Made by a program: the position numbers and the translations under genes. The notes beneath the pieces are model-generated. The model was not told the DNA's origin and did no database searches. It saw only the letters and a program-made list of their open reading frames with translations. A stretch of DNA of 64,000 bases from Brachybacterium timonense (GTDB taxonomy: Bacteria; Actinomycetota; Actinomycetes; Actinomycetales; Dermabacteraceae), in NCBI RefSeq assembly GCF_900258505.1, contig NZ_LT984895.1, forward strand, positions 617,123-681,122, in the 5' to 3' direction. This document shows, in pieces, positions 7,539-16,788 of the stretch; within the stretch, counting starts at the first letter, position 1, and each line of letters begins with the position of its first letter.

Positions 7539-10216
7539 GAACGATCCCCTCTCAGACCGCACAGGAGCGAGAAGTCGCAGTAATCGCAGCGCGCATCGAC
7601 CACCAGTGCGTTCTGGTCGCGGGCGATGTCGCGGGCCGTGGCGTAGGTCTTCTTGGCCGCGGAGCGGTCGGTCGCGAGATCCTGGCCTGCGTCCAGCAGG
7701 ATCTGGCCGCTGCGGGCGGAGACCTCGCCATCGAGAATCGCCTCCAGCGCCTCCTGGATGCCACGCCGACCACGCTCCCACAGACCGTCGACGTCCAGGC
7801 GGGTGCGGCCGTTCGGATCCAGGGCGGGGTTCGCCGCCACGAACTCGCCCTGCGCCAGCAGGTAGTAGCCGACCTCGGCGTCGGGGTCATGCAGCGACCA
7901 GGCATAGGACGCCAGCTGCAGCGCCTCCCCGGTGTCGAACAGGTCCGGGTACTTCGCGGCGGCGTACGTCCACTTCAGGTCGATAACGAACCGGTGACCG
8001 TCGGCGCTCTCACCGAGCACGTCGCGGAAGCCGACGAAGGGGATCGCCTCGGGGCGGCCGTGCAGGGTGAGGGTGACAGGCTCCTCGAAGGCGGACTCGA
8101 CCGCGGTGATGGTGATGCCCGCGTCGGCGAGGCGGTGGAAGAACTCGGTGAGGGTGCGGACTGCCCGCTCGGTCATATCGGCCAGTTCGACCTCGCGGCC
8201 GGGCAGCTCCAGCTCGGAGGCGAGCCGCGGCACGAGCGCAGTGATCTCCTGCCGGATCCGCTCCGGGGTGGGCGCCCCGATACGGCCCTCCTCGGGTGCG
8301 GTGTCGACGAGGGACTCGACCACCGCGTGCACGAGCGTGCCGATCATCTGGTTCCCGGTGGGGACGGTGGAGGCAGCGGCTGGGCGGATCCGCAGCGCGT
8401 TGCGATAGGTCCACTTCTGGCGGCAGCCGATGAGGTCCTCAGCCTGGCTGTAGGACAGTCTGCGCGGCATCAGGTGCGGGGCCGGTGCGGCCCGTTTCGT
8501 GAGGTCCTTCGGCCTGGGTGCGATCTGTGCTGGTGCTGACGTTGTCACCGGGATGCGGGAGCCCGCCACCTCGGCCATGTCGCCGTGAAGAGTGCGGATG
8601 ACAGGGATCGTGAGCCGGTCCAGGACGTCGCTGACGCCCTCCCCGTCGGCGGCGCGCTCTGCCGCCAGATGGGCGAGGAGCGCGTGCGGGGCGGTGGGCT
8701 TCTCGAGCCGACGGCGGGTACGCACCACGAGCAGACGGCGCGCCCCGTGCAGGCCACGCAGCCCGGCGTTCGTGGCCAGTGCCGCGAGGTCCGTGGCGGC
8801 GGGCAGACGAGCGCAGAGGCTCTCGAGGGCCGCCCGCTCGGGTGCATCCCAAGTGATCTCACCGCCGGTGGCGGTGTCGCGGTCGGCGCCCCACCACAGC
8901 ACGTCCCCATCGAGCGGGAGCAGCTGGGCGGGACGGGTGCAGACCCGCCATGCTCGGCTGGCCTCGGCTCCCGCGAGGGGGGAGGCGGCGCGACCGCCGG
9001 CGGCGGTCAGGATCTGGGTGATCTCGCGGGGGTGCAGTGGGGCGGTGTCGTCGAGGGCGTCGAGCACGGCGAGGACGGTCTGCAGGTGGGCGGCGGCGCG
9101 CAGCGGATGCCCGGTGCCTTGGGCGAGGCCGCGCAGGCGGCGGTCCAGCGGCTCCAGCAGGATACGCAGACGATCAGGGGTGACGGCCTGAGCGGGCAGT
9201 GGGGTGGCGACTGCGTCGCACAGGGCGCGCAGGAAGTCGCGGGCGCCGTCGGAGAGGCGAGCCTGGGTGAGCAGATGGGTGACGGCGGTGCGCCAGGCGG
9301 GACCGCCGATGCCGGGCTCCTGCGCGAGAGCCTGCTGGAGACGGCTTCGCGCTGGGGCGGGCACGAGCCCGACATGGTCCTCGGCGCCTTCGGGCGCGTC
9401 CATTACACGCAGGTCGAGGAACGCGGCGACCTGCTGCACGTCGACGGGCGCGGTGGTGATCGCGAGGTACAGGGGCAGCACCTGCAGGGCGGCACGATCC
9501 GCCGACGGCTCGGCCACGCCGAGAGCTGGCAGGTCACGGCGGTGCAGCTCGTGGTCCAGGGCGATGGTGTCCGAGGTGGCGAGGATCTGCAGCGGGCTGG
9601 ACGGGTCACGCCCACGCAGGTGCCGGGCTGCGGCTTCGGCGGCACTGGCCTCGTCCTCTGCCTCGATGATGGTGAGCTCCGGGTTCCGCCCGGGGGCGGC
9701 GTAGACACGCAGCGGCACCCCGTGGGCGGTGAGCGCCGCGATCAGGCGGGACCACAGTCCAGGCAGTGCCGTCGGTTCCTCGTGCAGGAGCAGCTCCTCG
9801 ATGCCGAGCGGCCACTCGGACTCCGCCTCCAGGTGCTCGACGATCTCGCGCAGATCATCGGCGAATCCGGCCGCGTCTGGCGGCAGATGCTGCTCGATCG
9901 CGGCGAGGGCGGCGATCCGTTCGGGTAGGTCCGGAGTTGGGGTGAGGGAGGCCCCGGCGATCACCGCGTCATCGCGCCAGCGCAGCATGGTTGCCGCCGT
10001 TGCCCACGGGTCGCGGGCGAAGGATGAGCGCGGCCATGGGTGATCAGCCGCCCGGACTGCAGCGGCATACCGGGCGATGCGCACCGCCGGTTCGAGGGCG
10101 GGTCGAGAGAGTGCGAGACGATCCTGCAGGATGCGGACGAGCCCATGCGGGCCCGTGCGCACGACGCCCTCAGCCCAGGCGGCGCCGTCCAGGTGCATGC
10201 CGAACTCGATGCGCAT
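7535..10216 (-). CDS. AddB-like PD-(D/E)XK nuclease subunit with iron-sulfur cysteines
   Basis: The 893-residue protein carries a C-terminal RecB-family nuclease: a first cysteine in I-G-C-R-Q-K-W (about 596), the F-R-D...V-I-D-L-K-W catalytic core (about 727-747), and a terminal C-D-Y-C-D-F-S-L-L-C cluster (about 875-885). The one-plus-three cysteine arrangement is that of the AddB [4Fe-4S] staple. The N-terminal two thirds look like a helicase-derived scaffold, but I see no Walker A motif, consistent with a subunit that recognises DNA without hydrolysing ATP. It starts at an ATG behind AAGGAG and overlaps the AddA-like gene by 4 nt, so the two should form one complex for break end-processing. 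Confidence 0.82.
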   Translation of the reverse strand: MRIEFGMHLDGAAWAEGVVRTGPHGLVRILQDRLALSRPALEPAVRIARYAAAVRAADHPWPRSSFARDPWATAATMLRWRDDAVIAGASLTPTPDLPERIAALAAIEQHLPPDAAGFADDLREIVEHLEAESEWPLGIEELLLHEEPTALPGLWSRLIAALTAHGVPLRVYAAPGRNPELTIIEAEDEASAAEAAARHLRGRDPSSPLQILATSDTIALDHELHRRDLPALGVAEPSADRAALQVLPLYLAITTAPVDVQQVAAFLDLRVMDAPEGAEDHVGLVPAPARSRLQQALAQEPGIGGPAWRTAVTHLLTQARLSDGARDFLRALCDAVATPLPAQAVTPDRLRILLEPLDRRLRGLAQGTGHPLRAAAHLQTVLAVLDALDDTAPLHPREITQILTAAGGRAASPLAGAEASRAWRVCTRPAQLLPLDGDVLWWGADRDTATGGEITWDAPERAALESLCARLPAATDLAALATNAGLRGLHGARRLLVVRTRRRLEKPTAPHALLAHLAAERAADGEGVSDVLDRLTIPVIRTLHGDMAEVAGSRIPVTTSAPAQIAPRPKDLTKRAAPAPHLMPRRLSYSQAEDLIGCRQKWTYRNALRIRPAAASTVPTGNQMIGTLVHAVVESLVDTAPEEGRIGAPTPERIRQEITALVPRLASELELPGREVELADMTERAVRTLTEFFHRLADAGITITAVESAFEEPVTLTLHGRPEAIPFVGFRDVLGESADGHRFVIDLKWTYAAAKYPDLFDTGEALQLASYAWSLHDPDAEVGYYLLAQGEFVAANPALDPNGRTRLDVDGLWERGRRGIQEALEAILDGEVSARSGQILLDAGQDLATDRSAAKKTYATARDIARDQNALVVDARCDYCDFSLLCGLRGDRS

Positions 10217-10328
10217 CGAACTCCTTCGTCGCAGGTCGCAGGCTCCTCTGAGCCGGTATCCACCACCCTAGGCGAGGGGTCCGACGAACGAGCGTGACAC
10301 TGCGTCCGACCTGGACGGCCACCGGTTC

Positions 10329-11474
10329 TCAGCGATTGAAGGGATCGTCCGGCCGTGGCGACCAGCTGAATCCCCGGTCGTGCAGCAGCCGCCCGCTCTC
10401 ATCGGGTGCGAGGACCAGGTCGACGCCGTCGCCGGTGATGTGCAGGGTGCCGTCTGTCTGCTCATCGACGGTGAGGGTCAGCTCCTGAGCGGGGGACTCC
10501 ATCCAGTCCTGCACCGTCTGCCCCTCGACCCGCTGGTCATGCAGCTCGACGGTGATCGTGGTCGGGCTCGTCCGCTCGTATCGCCCCTCTTTCAGTTCAC
10601 CGTTCGCGAGCCGGACTTGTACCCGAGCCCCGAAGGAGCCTTCCTGATTCCCGAAGGCGACCTTCTGCCAGCGCTCGTCCTCGCTGAGCTGCGCAGCGGG
10701 CTTGGCCGTATCCGACGCGACGCTCCACACCCCAGCCGGGGTGGCGTTGTTCTGCGTGGGGGCGTGTAGCTGGCTGCTGATCATCCAGCTGCCGACTGCG
10801 ATGAGCACGACGGCAGTGATCGGCCCGAGCACGTCGGTGATGTGGGCAAGCGGCCGCCAGGGCACGAGCGTGGGCACTGGGCCGCGCCCCACCTCGCCGT
10901 GGGAGAGCAGCGAACGCACCAGCCGCGGGATCCACGGCAGCAGAACGATCGCGCCCATCACCAGCAGAGCTGTGGAGAGCTGCTTGACCGGCACGTCATA
11001 CCCCAGGTTCAGCACCACGACGAACGCCATGTCAGCGATCGCAAGCAGCGCACCGATCAGCGCGGTGCGCCGCCACAGCAGAGCGAGCGCCGCACCGACC
11101 TCCGCGAGACCCGCGAGCACCTGGAACAGCGGCGAGTACGCCACCATCCGCCACAGCAGACCCATGGGGCTCATCTCGCCGAAGGCGATGAGGGAGTCGC
11201 CCATGTCGGCCATGCCGAACTGTCCCAGTCCCAGCTTCGACGCCCCGTACACCAGCAGCGCCGCAGCGAGCAGGGCACGTACGGCGCCGTGCAGCCACCA
11301 CAGGATGGTGGTGATGACCAGCCGCATCCGTGAACGCGGCTGCTGCTCGGCGTCCGCTGTGTGCCGTGATTGCGACGCTGCGTCGTCGGACGTTGGGGTG
11401 TTGGTCGTGGAGCCCGGCGTCGTCGGCCCGGAAGCCGACGGGTCAGGCGTGGTGGAATCTGTCGTCGAGGTCAT
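10329..11474 (-). CDS. DoxX-like integral membrane protein with C-terminal extracytoplasmic domain
   Basis: This 381-residue protein has a Ser/Thr-rich cytoplasmic N-terminus (about 50 residues), four hydrophobic helices with the A-A-L-L-V-Y-G-A-S-K-L pattern of the DoxX family, a further membrane helix near residues 200-225, and a hydrophilic tail of about 140 residues likely outside the cell. DoxX-family proteins have been linked to thiosulfate oxidation and redox stress, but most members are uncharacterised. It stands alone; an A-A-G-G-G-T box 6 nt upstream of the ATG could be a leaderless -10, or the adjoining G-rich tract a close ribosome site. Confidence 0.6.
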   Translation of the reverse strand: MTSTTDSTTPDPSASGPTTPGSTTNTPTSDDAASQSRHTADAEQQPRSRMRLVITTILWWLHGAVRALLAAALLVYGASKLGLGQFGMADMGDSLIAFGEMSPMGLLWRMVAYSPLFQVLAGLAEVGAALALLWRRTALIGALLAIADMAFVVVLNLGYDVPVKQLSTALLVMGAIVLLPWIPRLVRSLLSHGEVGRGPVPTLVPWRPLAHITDVLGPITAVVLIAVGSWMISSQLHAPTQNNATPAGVWSVASDTAKPAAQLSEDERWQKVAFGNQEGSFGARVQVRLANGELKEGRYERTSPTTITVELHDQRVEGQTVQDWMESPAQELTLTVDEQTDGTLHITGDGVDLVLAPDESGRLLHDRGFSWSPRPDDPFNR

Positions 11475-11672
11475 GCCTCCACCCTTCCGGTGCTGACACG
11501 GTGGTGAATCCCGCGCCGGTCGACATCAGGGCCCTCCACAGTCGCAGACCCGGCCGTGGCCGACTACGACCTGAGTCGGAGTCGTCGGGCAGCGGTACCG
11601 AAGCGGTGTGGGCAGAGCCGAGCTGTTCCAGCACCACGTCCCGGCGCGACACAGCGACGGCATGGGGACGGA

Positions 11673-12815
11673 TCAGTGAGTGCCGGCGTCGGAGCCCAGC
11701 GCGAAGGTGCCCTGGGCCCGACGTCGTCCCAGCACCGGGTGCGTGGGAACGATGTCGTCCAGGAAGCAGTAACCGTCACGGGTGAAGGCGGCGCGCAGAT
11801 CACCGCCGTCCGCAGCGGCCGACAGGGAGCGCCACCAGTCGGTGATATCTCCCCAGCCCGGTGCCGCGAGCGATCCGCCGAACTGCTGGACCGCGAGCGC
11901 CGAGCACAGCGAGGAGAACTTCAGGCGCTCCGCGAGGGGCCACTCGGCGAGCGTTCCCAGCACCATTGCCGCGGCGAACACATCACCGGCACCGGTGGTG
12001 TCGATGGCGGTCACCGGCACCGCCGGGCAATAGGCCTCCTCACCGGTGGAGGAGTCGATCGCATAGGAGCCGTCGGCGCCATCGGTGACCACGGCCAGCG
12101 GGACCATCTCGGCGAGCGCTCGCACAGCCCGATCAGGGCTCTCGGTGCGGGTGTAGTTCATGGCCTCGACGGCGTTGGGGGTGAAGGCGTGGCAGTGGGC
12201 CAGCGGCGCGAGGTCCGACGTGTCCCACGCCCCCGTCTCGTCGAAGCCGATGTCCGCGAAGATCTTTGCGCCGGACCGTGCGAGCTCGGACCACCAGCTG
12301 GTCTCCCCGGCCAGGTCCACCACGGCGGCGCGGGCCCTGGGTGCCTTGGCGATCAGGCTGGAGAGTGGCTCGGGAAGGTCGTGGCCGTGGGTGACCATGG
12401 CGCGGTCGCCGTGCGCGGCGATGGAGACGGTCAGCGGCGAGTGGAAGTCGGTGAAGCGTCGCGAGGCTGACAGGTCGATGCCCTCCTCGCCGCTCATCGT
12501 GTGCCACATCCAGTCGGCGTAGGCGTCGTCACCGAAGCCGGCGACGAGGCCGGTGCGCAGACCCAGGCGGGCGGCGGCGGTCGCGAGATTGGCGATGCCG
12601 CCGGGACTGGAGCCCATGCCCTTGGACCACAGCTCTTCCCCTGGGTCGGGCAGCCGCTCGAGACCGGTGAAGACGATGTCGAAGAAGACGGTGCCGGACA
12701 GGAGCACATCCAGCGGCGGGTCCTGCGGCGACCGCATCGCGGCCAACGGGTCCCAGTCGCCGTCCGGGGCGAGCTGCGCGGAGGCGTCGGTGGTGCGCGG
12801 GTCCTTCTCGGTCAT
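11673..12815 (-). CDS. PfkB-family carbohydrate kinase
   Basis: The 380-residue protein is a ribokinase/fructokinase-type sugar kinase: a substrate-binding G-G-I-A-N-L-A-T segment in the N-terminal lid region and the anion-hole/catalytic motif D-T-T-G-A-G-D-V-F-A (PfkB signature 2) in the C-terminal half, where the second Asp is the base. The substrate cannot be fixed from sequence. The ATG at 12815 is preceded by AAGGAG at suitable spacing; a longer in-frame start at 12881 has no such site. It lies beside a sulfatase and a probable glycosidase remnant, consistent with a sugar-use locus. Confidence 0.82.
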   Translation of the reverse strand: MTEKDPRTTDASAQLAPDGDWDPLAAMRSPQDPPLDVLLSGTVFFDIVFTGLERLPDPGEELWSKGMGSSPGGIANLATAAARLGLRTGLVAGFGDDAYADWMWHTMSGEEGIDLSASRRFTDFHSPLTVSIAAHGDRAMVTHGHDLPEPLSSLIAKAPRARAAVVDLAGETSWWSELARSGAKIFADIGFDETGAWDTSDLAPLAHCHAFTPNAVEAMNYTRTESPDRAVRALAEMVPLAVVTDGADGSYAIDSSTGEEAYCPAVPVTAIDTTGAGDVFAAAMVLGTLAEWPLAERLKFSSLCSALAVQQFGGSLAAPGWGDITDWWRSLSAAADGGDLRAAFTRDGYCFLDDIVPTHPVLGRRRAQGTFALGSDAGTH

Positions 12816-12850
12816 GATGTCGTGGCTCCTTCGAGCATGCCGCGGATGAC

Positions 12851-13003
12851 GTGTCGTTGCTGGAAGAGGAAAGAGGATCACCAGCCGCCGAGCGGAAGAT
12901 CCTCGAGGCGGCCGTCACCGGTTCGCGCGAGGCCGCCTGGCAGGGGTTCTCCCTGCACCCCCTGGTGAGCTCTCCCGTCGTCGGTCGGCAACTGCTGGAC
13001 GCC
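12851..13003 (+). pseudogene. 3' remnant of a probable GH4 6-phospho-glycosidase
   Basis: Plus-strand codons at 12851-13003 read as a segment with the character of the C-terminal tail of glycoside hydrolase family 4 enzymes: an E-A-A-V-T-G-S-R-E-A-A-W stretch followed by H-P-L-V and a terminal L-L-D-A helix. The NAD-binding N-terminus and catalytic core are missing, and the frame runs on into the opposite-strand sulfatase gene without a natural stop. It fills most of the gap between a PfkB kinase and a sulfatase, which suggests a deleted phospho-glycosidase gene. The match is from memory of the family pattern, so it is tentative. Confidence 0.45.
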
Positions 13004-13005
13004 CG

Positions 13006-14481
13006 TCATAGTCGGGCGAACTCCCGAACCCAGGACGCCTCGGACTGGATCGGGCGCCCAGGCACCAGGTCATCGCCGTCGACGAACCCCTCTTCACGCT
13101 CCCGCAGCGCATCGACGAGCAGCGCCCGATGCCGGGCGAGCTCGTCGGCATGAGCCGGATCCGCCGCCAGATCATGCTCCTCGAGCGGATCGGCCTCGAG
13201 GTCGAACAACTGCTCATGCCCGTCGCCGGAGAACCACAGGTACTTGTACCGCTCGGAGCGGATCCACTGCATGGAGTGGTACCCGAGCTGGCCGATCACG
13301 TGTTCGCCATGCAAGTGGTCGCGCACCGGACCCTCGCCCGCGATCGCCGGACGCAGCGAACGACCATCGACGCCCTCCGGCACTTCTACCCCTGCGGCAT
13401 CCAGCAAGGTCGGCATGAGGTCGCGCAGCTCCGCGATCGCATCGACCTCGCCCGTCGGCCCCCACTCGTCACGTATGTAGCGCGGCAGATGCAGCAGGAA
13501 CGGCACCCGTGCCGACCCCTCATACCCCACCGATTTGCGGTACAGATCGTGGTCGCCCAGCATCTCACCGTGATCGGAGACGAAGGCGATCACCGTGTTC
13601 TGCAGCAGACCCTGATCCGAAAGCGTCTCCATCAACCGGTTGATCTGCAGGTCGATGAACTCGATCGCCCCGTAGTAGCCGGCTCGGACCTCGTCATGCA
13701 CCGACTGTTTGCGGGTGGCGAACTCGGCCTCCACGTCCCCCTCGCGGCGGAAACGATCGAAGCGGCCCAGCCAGTCGCCGTGCGCGCGGCGCGGACCGGG
13801 TCGATCGCGGTACTTCTCCCACAGCCACTGCGGTGGATCGAAGGGTGCATGCGGCCGATGGAAGGACATGTACAGGAAGAACGGGCGGGTCGGATCGCGC
13901 CGTTGAAGGAAACGAAACGACTGGTCAGCCACCCACCGTGTGGGGTGCAGCCGCTCCTCACGCTCCCACGGCCGCGCCGCCATCGCGTTGCAGCCAGCGC
14001 CTGTGTCCTGGTAATCCGCCGACGGGTCACCGGTTTGTTCGCGCAGCCACAGCACGTAATCGTCGATTGCGGCCGACGGGCCCTTCGTCAGGTGCCGCGA
14101 GACATGCAGGAACCCGTCGTGCAGCAGCACATCATCGAATCCGCAGCGCGCCCGGTCGGGGAACACGTGCATCTTGCCGACGCCGAAGGTCTGATAGCCC
14201 GCATCGCGCAGCGTGGACTGCAAAGTGACCGGGTAGGCGTCCGGGAAAGAGATCCCCTCGCGATAGCCGTACCGGCCATGCAGCTCGGGCGACTTGCCGG
14301 TGAACAGAGCAACGCGAGCGGGCACGCACGTGGGCGTTGCCGAGTAGGCGCGCGAGAAACGGTTGCCGTACTGGGCGAGCCGGTCCAGCCACGGGGTGTC
14401 GATCAGCTCGTTGCCGTCGGCGCCCAGGGCGTCGGCGCGCATCTGATCCACGCACACCAGGATGATGTTGGGGCGCGTCAT
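13006..14481 (-). CDS. Type I (formylglycine) sulfatase
   Basis: The 491-residue protein has the sulfatase signature C-V-P-A-R at residues 52-56, where Cys52 would be converted to formylglycine by a separate maturase not present in the window. It also has the N-terminal metal-binding V-D-Q-M-R (Asp12), a D-H-G-E-M-L-G-D-H metal segment in the second half, and the alkaline-phosphatase-like fold pattern throughout. It hydrolyses sulfate esters, probably of carbohydrates or small organics; no signal peptide is seen, so it should act in the cytoplasm. The ATG at 14481 is chosen because homologues begin with R-P-N-I-I-L-V; only 19 nt separates it from the upstream SPFH gene, so they may be cotranscribed. 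Confidence 0.85.
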   Translation of the reverse strand: MTRPNIILVCVDQMRADALGADGNELIDTPWLDRLAQYGNRFSRAYSATPTCVPARVALFTGKSPELHGRYGYREGISFPDAYPVTLQSTLRDAGYQTFGVGKMHVFPDRARCGFDDVLLHDGFLHVSRHLTKGPSAAIDDYVLWLREQTGDPSADYQDTGAGCNAMAARPWEREERLHPTRWVADQSFRFLQRRDPTRPFFLYMSFHRPHAPFDPPQWLWEKYRDRPGPRRAHGDWLGRFDRFRREGDVEAEFATRKQSVHDEVRAGYYGAIEFIDLQINRLMETLSDQGLLQNTVIAFVSDHGEMLGDHDLYRKSVGYEGSARVPFLLHLPRYIRDEWGPTGEVDAIAELRDLMPTLLDAAGVEVPEGVDGRSLRPAIAGEGPVRDHLHGEHVIGQLGYHSMQWIRSERYKYLWFSGDGHEQLFDLEADPLEEHDLAADPAHADELARHRALLVDALREREEGFVDGDDLVPGRPIQSEASWVREFARL

Positions 14482-14500
14482 GTGATGCGCGTTCTGCGTG

Positions 14501-15649
14501 TCAGTTGCCTGCATCCGGGTGTGCCCATGGCGGCAGCGGCACCCCATCCGCAGCATGCGTGGGGGCATCCTGCTGCTCGGCCCGGCGGCGCGCCTCAGCA
14601 GCCTGCTTTTCGGCATCCCGACGAGCCTGGTCCGCTTGCTGCTGCTGCTCAGCCTGGCGGCGGCGCTGCGCTGCGGCGCGACGGTTGTGGGCCGCCTCCA
14701 GCTCGTCACCGAAGTGATCCGCATCCTGCGCGGCATTCGCCTCGAGCATGGCGTTTCGGATCTCTTCGCCCATCGACCCGACGCTGCCGGGGTTCGAGGG
14801 CAGGAACAGCACGTTGGAGCGGCCGTTGCGGGCCACATCCTGCATGGTGTCGAAGTATTGGGTCATCAGCAGCAGCTGCTCAGCGGAGTTCTCGATGCCC
14901 ACCTTCTTCAGCATCTCGTACTGCTCGGCGATACCCATGGCGATGGCCTTGCGCTGCGCGGCCACACCCTCACCCTGCAGGCGCTTGGACTCGGCTTCCG
15001 CCTCTGCCTGGGTGACGCGCTTGATCTTGTCGGCCTCCGCGAGGGACTGCGCGGCCACACGGTCGCGCTGCGCGGCGTTGATCGAGTTCATCGAGTCACG
15101 CACACGAGCATCCGGGGAGATGTCCTGCACCAGGGTGTTGACGATGTTGAAGCCGAACTCCTGCATGCGGGCGGACAGGGTGTTCTCCACGCTGCGGGCG
15201 ATGTCGTCCTTCGACTCGAAGGCGGCGTCCAGCTCAAGGCCGGACAGCGCTGAGCGCACGGTGTCGAACACGTAGGAGCGGATCTGCGCTTCGGGGTTCG
15301 ACAGCCGGTAGTAGGCGTCCACGACCTGCTCGTCCTTGATCACGTACTGCACCGCCACCGGGACGGTCACGAACACGTTGTCCTTCGTCTTGGACTCGAT
15401 GTTCACCTCGAGCTGCTGGATGCGCAGCGAGATCGGGCGGGTGAGCGTGTCGATGAACGGCATCTTGAAGTTCAGGCCGGGCTTGGCGACCCGCCGGAAC
15501 TTGCCGAAGCGCTCCACGATGACGTTCTCCTGCGTATGCACGGTGAACATCAGCGATGTGCGCAGGCCGCCGAACAGTAGTGCGGCGATGATCAGCAGGC
15601 CGACGACAACGACGGCCAGGATCACGAGGACGGCGATGAGGCCTTCCAT
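14501..15649 (-). CDS. SPFH/band-7 (stomatin-like) membrane protein
   Basis: The 382-residue protein starts with one membrane helix (residues 5-28) followed by an SPFH domain (about 35-250: V-E-R-F-G-K-F, then the P-G-L-N-F-K-M-P motif), a charged coiled-coil segment rich in Q, E, A and R (about 300-365), and a short tail. Such proteins form large oligomeric microdomain scaffolds in bacterial membranes (stomatin/HflK/QmcA-type). The ribosome site GAGGGGGA precedes the ATG at 15649. It is unrelated to the second SPFH-like protein at 38.7 kb, which belongs to a different branch. The specific partner is unknown. Confidence 0.83.
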   Translation of the reverse strand: MEGLIAVLVILAVVVVGLLIIAALLFGGLRTSLMFTVHTQENVIVERFGKFRRVAKPGLNFKMPFIDTLTRPISLRIQQLEVNIESKTKDNVFVTVPVAVQYVIKDEQVVDAYYRLSNPEAQIRSYVFDTVRSALSGLELDAAFESKDDIARSVENTLSARMQEFGFNIVNTLVQDISPDARVRDSMNSINAAQRDRVAAQSLAEADKIKRVTQAEAEAESKRLQGEGVAAQRKAIAMGIAEQYEMLKKVGIENSAEQLLLMTQYFDTMQDVARNGRSNVLFLPSNPGSVGSMGEEIRNAMLEANAAQDADHFGDELEAAHNRRAAAQRRRQAEQQQQADQARRDAEKQAAEARRRAEQQDAPTHAADGVPLPPWAHPDAGN

Positions 15650-15789
15650 GGGTCCCCCTCAGGATTCGACGTTTCAGGCGCGACGGTGCAGGGCAACGCT
15701 ATCAAGTGCGTCCGACACACGCCGGGGTGAGCTGTGGGGCGTGGTGCGATCTGAGGCCGGGCCGTTGTGCTCAGCGTGGGGTGTCGTGC

Positions 15790-16701
15790 TCAGGCGAGGA
15801 AAGCGTTCACCTCGGCACGGGTGGGCGCGCTCGAGGGGCCGCGTCGGGTCACCGCGATCGCGGCCGCGGCATTTGCTCGGGTAGCGGCAGATTCCCAGTC
15901 CGCGCCCAATGCCCGCTCGGCGATCATCACGCCGGTGTGGGTGTCGCCCGCACCGTTGGTGTCCACGGCATCCTGCGGATAGGCAGGGATGTGTGTGCCG
16001 CGGCCATGGTGGAACACCACGCAGCCGCGCACCCCATCGCGCACCACCACCACGGCGTGGGAACCGATGCGCCGACGGATCGCCTCCGGGGTGTCCTGCA
16101 GTGCATCCAAACCCGTGAGGGCTCGCGCCTCCGCGGCGTTCGAGGTCCACACGTCGGTCAGGTGCAGCATGCGCCGCTGCACCTGTGGTGGGAAGGACGC
16201 GAAGGCATCACCCGGGTCGAGCACCACCACCACACCGCGCGGCAGCGCCTCGAGGAACTCCAGCAGCGGCTCTCGCGTGGGCTCGAACAGGCTGTACCCG
16301 GACACGCACAGCAGGTCACCGGGTTGCGGCTCCAGACGGGCGAGTGACTGCGCCGTGATGTCGCGCTCGGCACCGTAGACGGTCACGAAGCTGCGTTCGG
16401 CCGACGGCTCCACAAGCACCAGGCAGCTGCCGGTGTCGGCATCGGGACGGGGATCGTCGGCCAGGCGTACACCGTCGGCGGTGAGCACAGAGCGCACCAG
16501 ATCGCCGTTCGGGCCGGTGCCGTGTGCACCGCCGTGCACCGCCTCGGCGCCGCTGCGGGCGGCGGCCAGCAGGATCGTGGCAGCCCCACCCGCGTAGCGC
16601 TGCTCACTGATTGCGTTGACGTTCCCGCCGGTGACCGGCAGCTCCGGCACCTCGACGACGACATCGACGAGGGCCTGGGCGGTGTGCAGCACGCGAGGCA
16701 T
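15790..16701 (-). CDS. PfkB-family sugar kinase (ribokinase-like)
   Basis: This 303-residue kinase has the compact ribokinase layout: G-G-A-A-T near residue 38, and D-T-N-G-A-G-D-T-H-T near residue 245 with the catalytic Asp. It is shorter than the first PfkB protein in the window and only distantly similar. A TAGACT box lies 6 nt before the ATG, suggesting a leaderless transcript. The sugar substrate is not evident; the preceding genes on the same strand are an SDR and oxidoreductases, with no obvious operon. Confidence 0.8.
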   Translation of the reverse strand: MPRVLHTAQALVDVVVEVPELPVTGGNVNAISEQRYAGGAATILLAAARSGAEAVHGGAHGTGPNGDLVRSVLTADGVRLADDPRPDADTGSCLVLVEPSAERSFVTVYGAERDITAQSLARLEPQPGDLLCVSGYSLFEPTREPLLEFLEALPRGVVVVLDPGDAFASFPPQVQRRMLHLTDVWTSNAAEARALTGLDALQDTPEAIRRRIGSHAVVVVRDGVRGCVVFHHGRGTHIPAYPQDAVDTNGAGDTHTGVMIAERALGADWESAATRANAAAAIAVTRRGPSSAPTRAEVNAFLA

Positions 16702-16707
16702 GACTGC

Positions 16708-16713
16708 AGTCTA
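16708..16713 (-). promoter_or_regulatory. -10 box of a leaderless promoter
   Basis: Read on the minus strand, TAGACT occupies 16713-16708 and is followed by 6 nt and then the ATG at 16701. This matches the TANNNT-6-ATG arrangement that recurs in the window. Confidence 0.5.
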
Positions 16714-16788
16714 GAGAGCCCGGGCGTCGAGAGTCCCGCACTCCGAGGCGTCGTGGACGGTCGCTGCGGGCGCGATCAGGCCCGGCGG

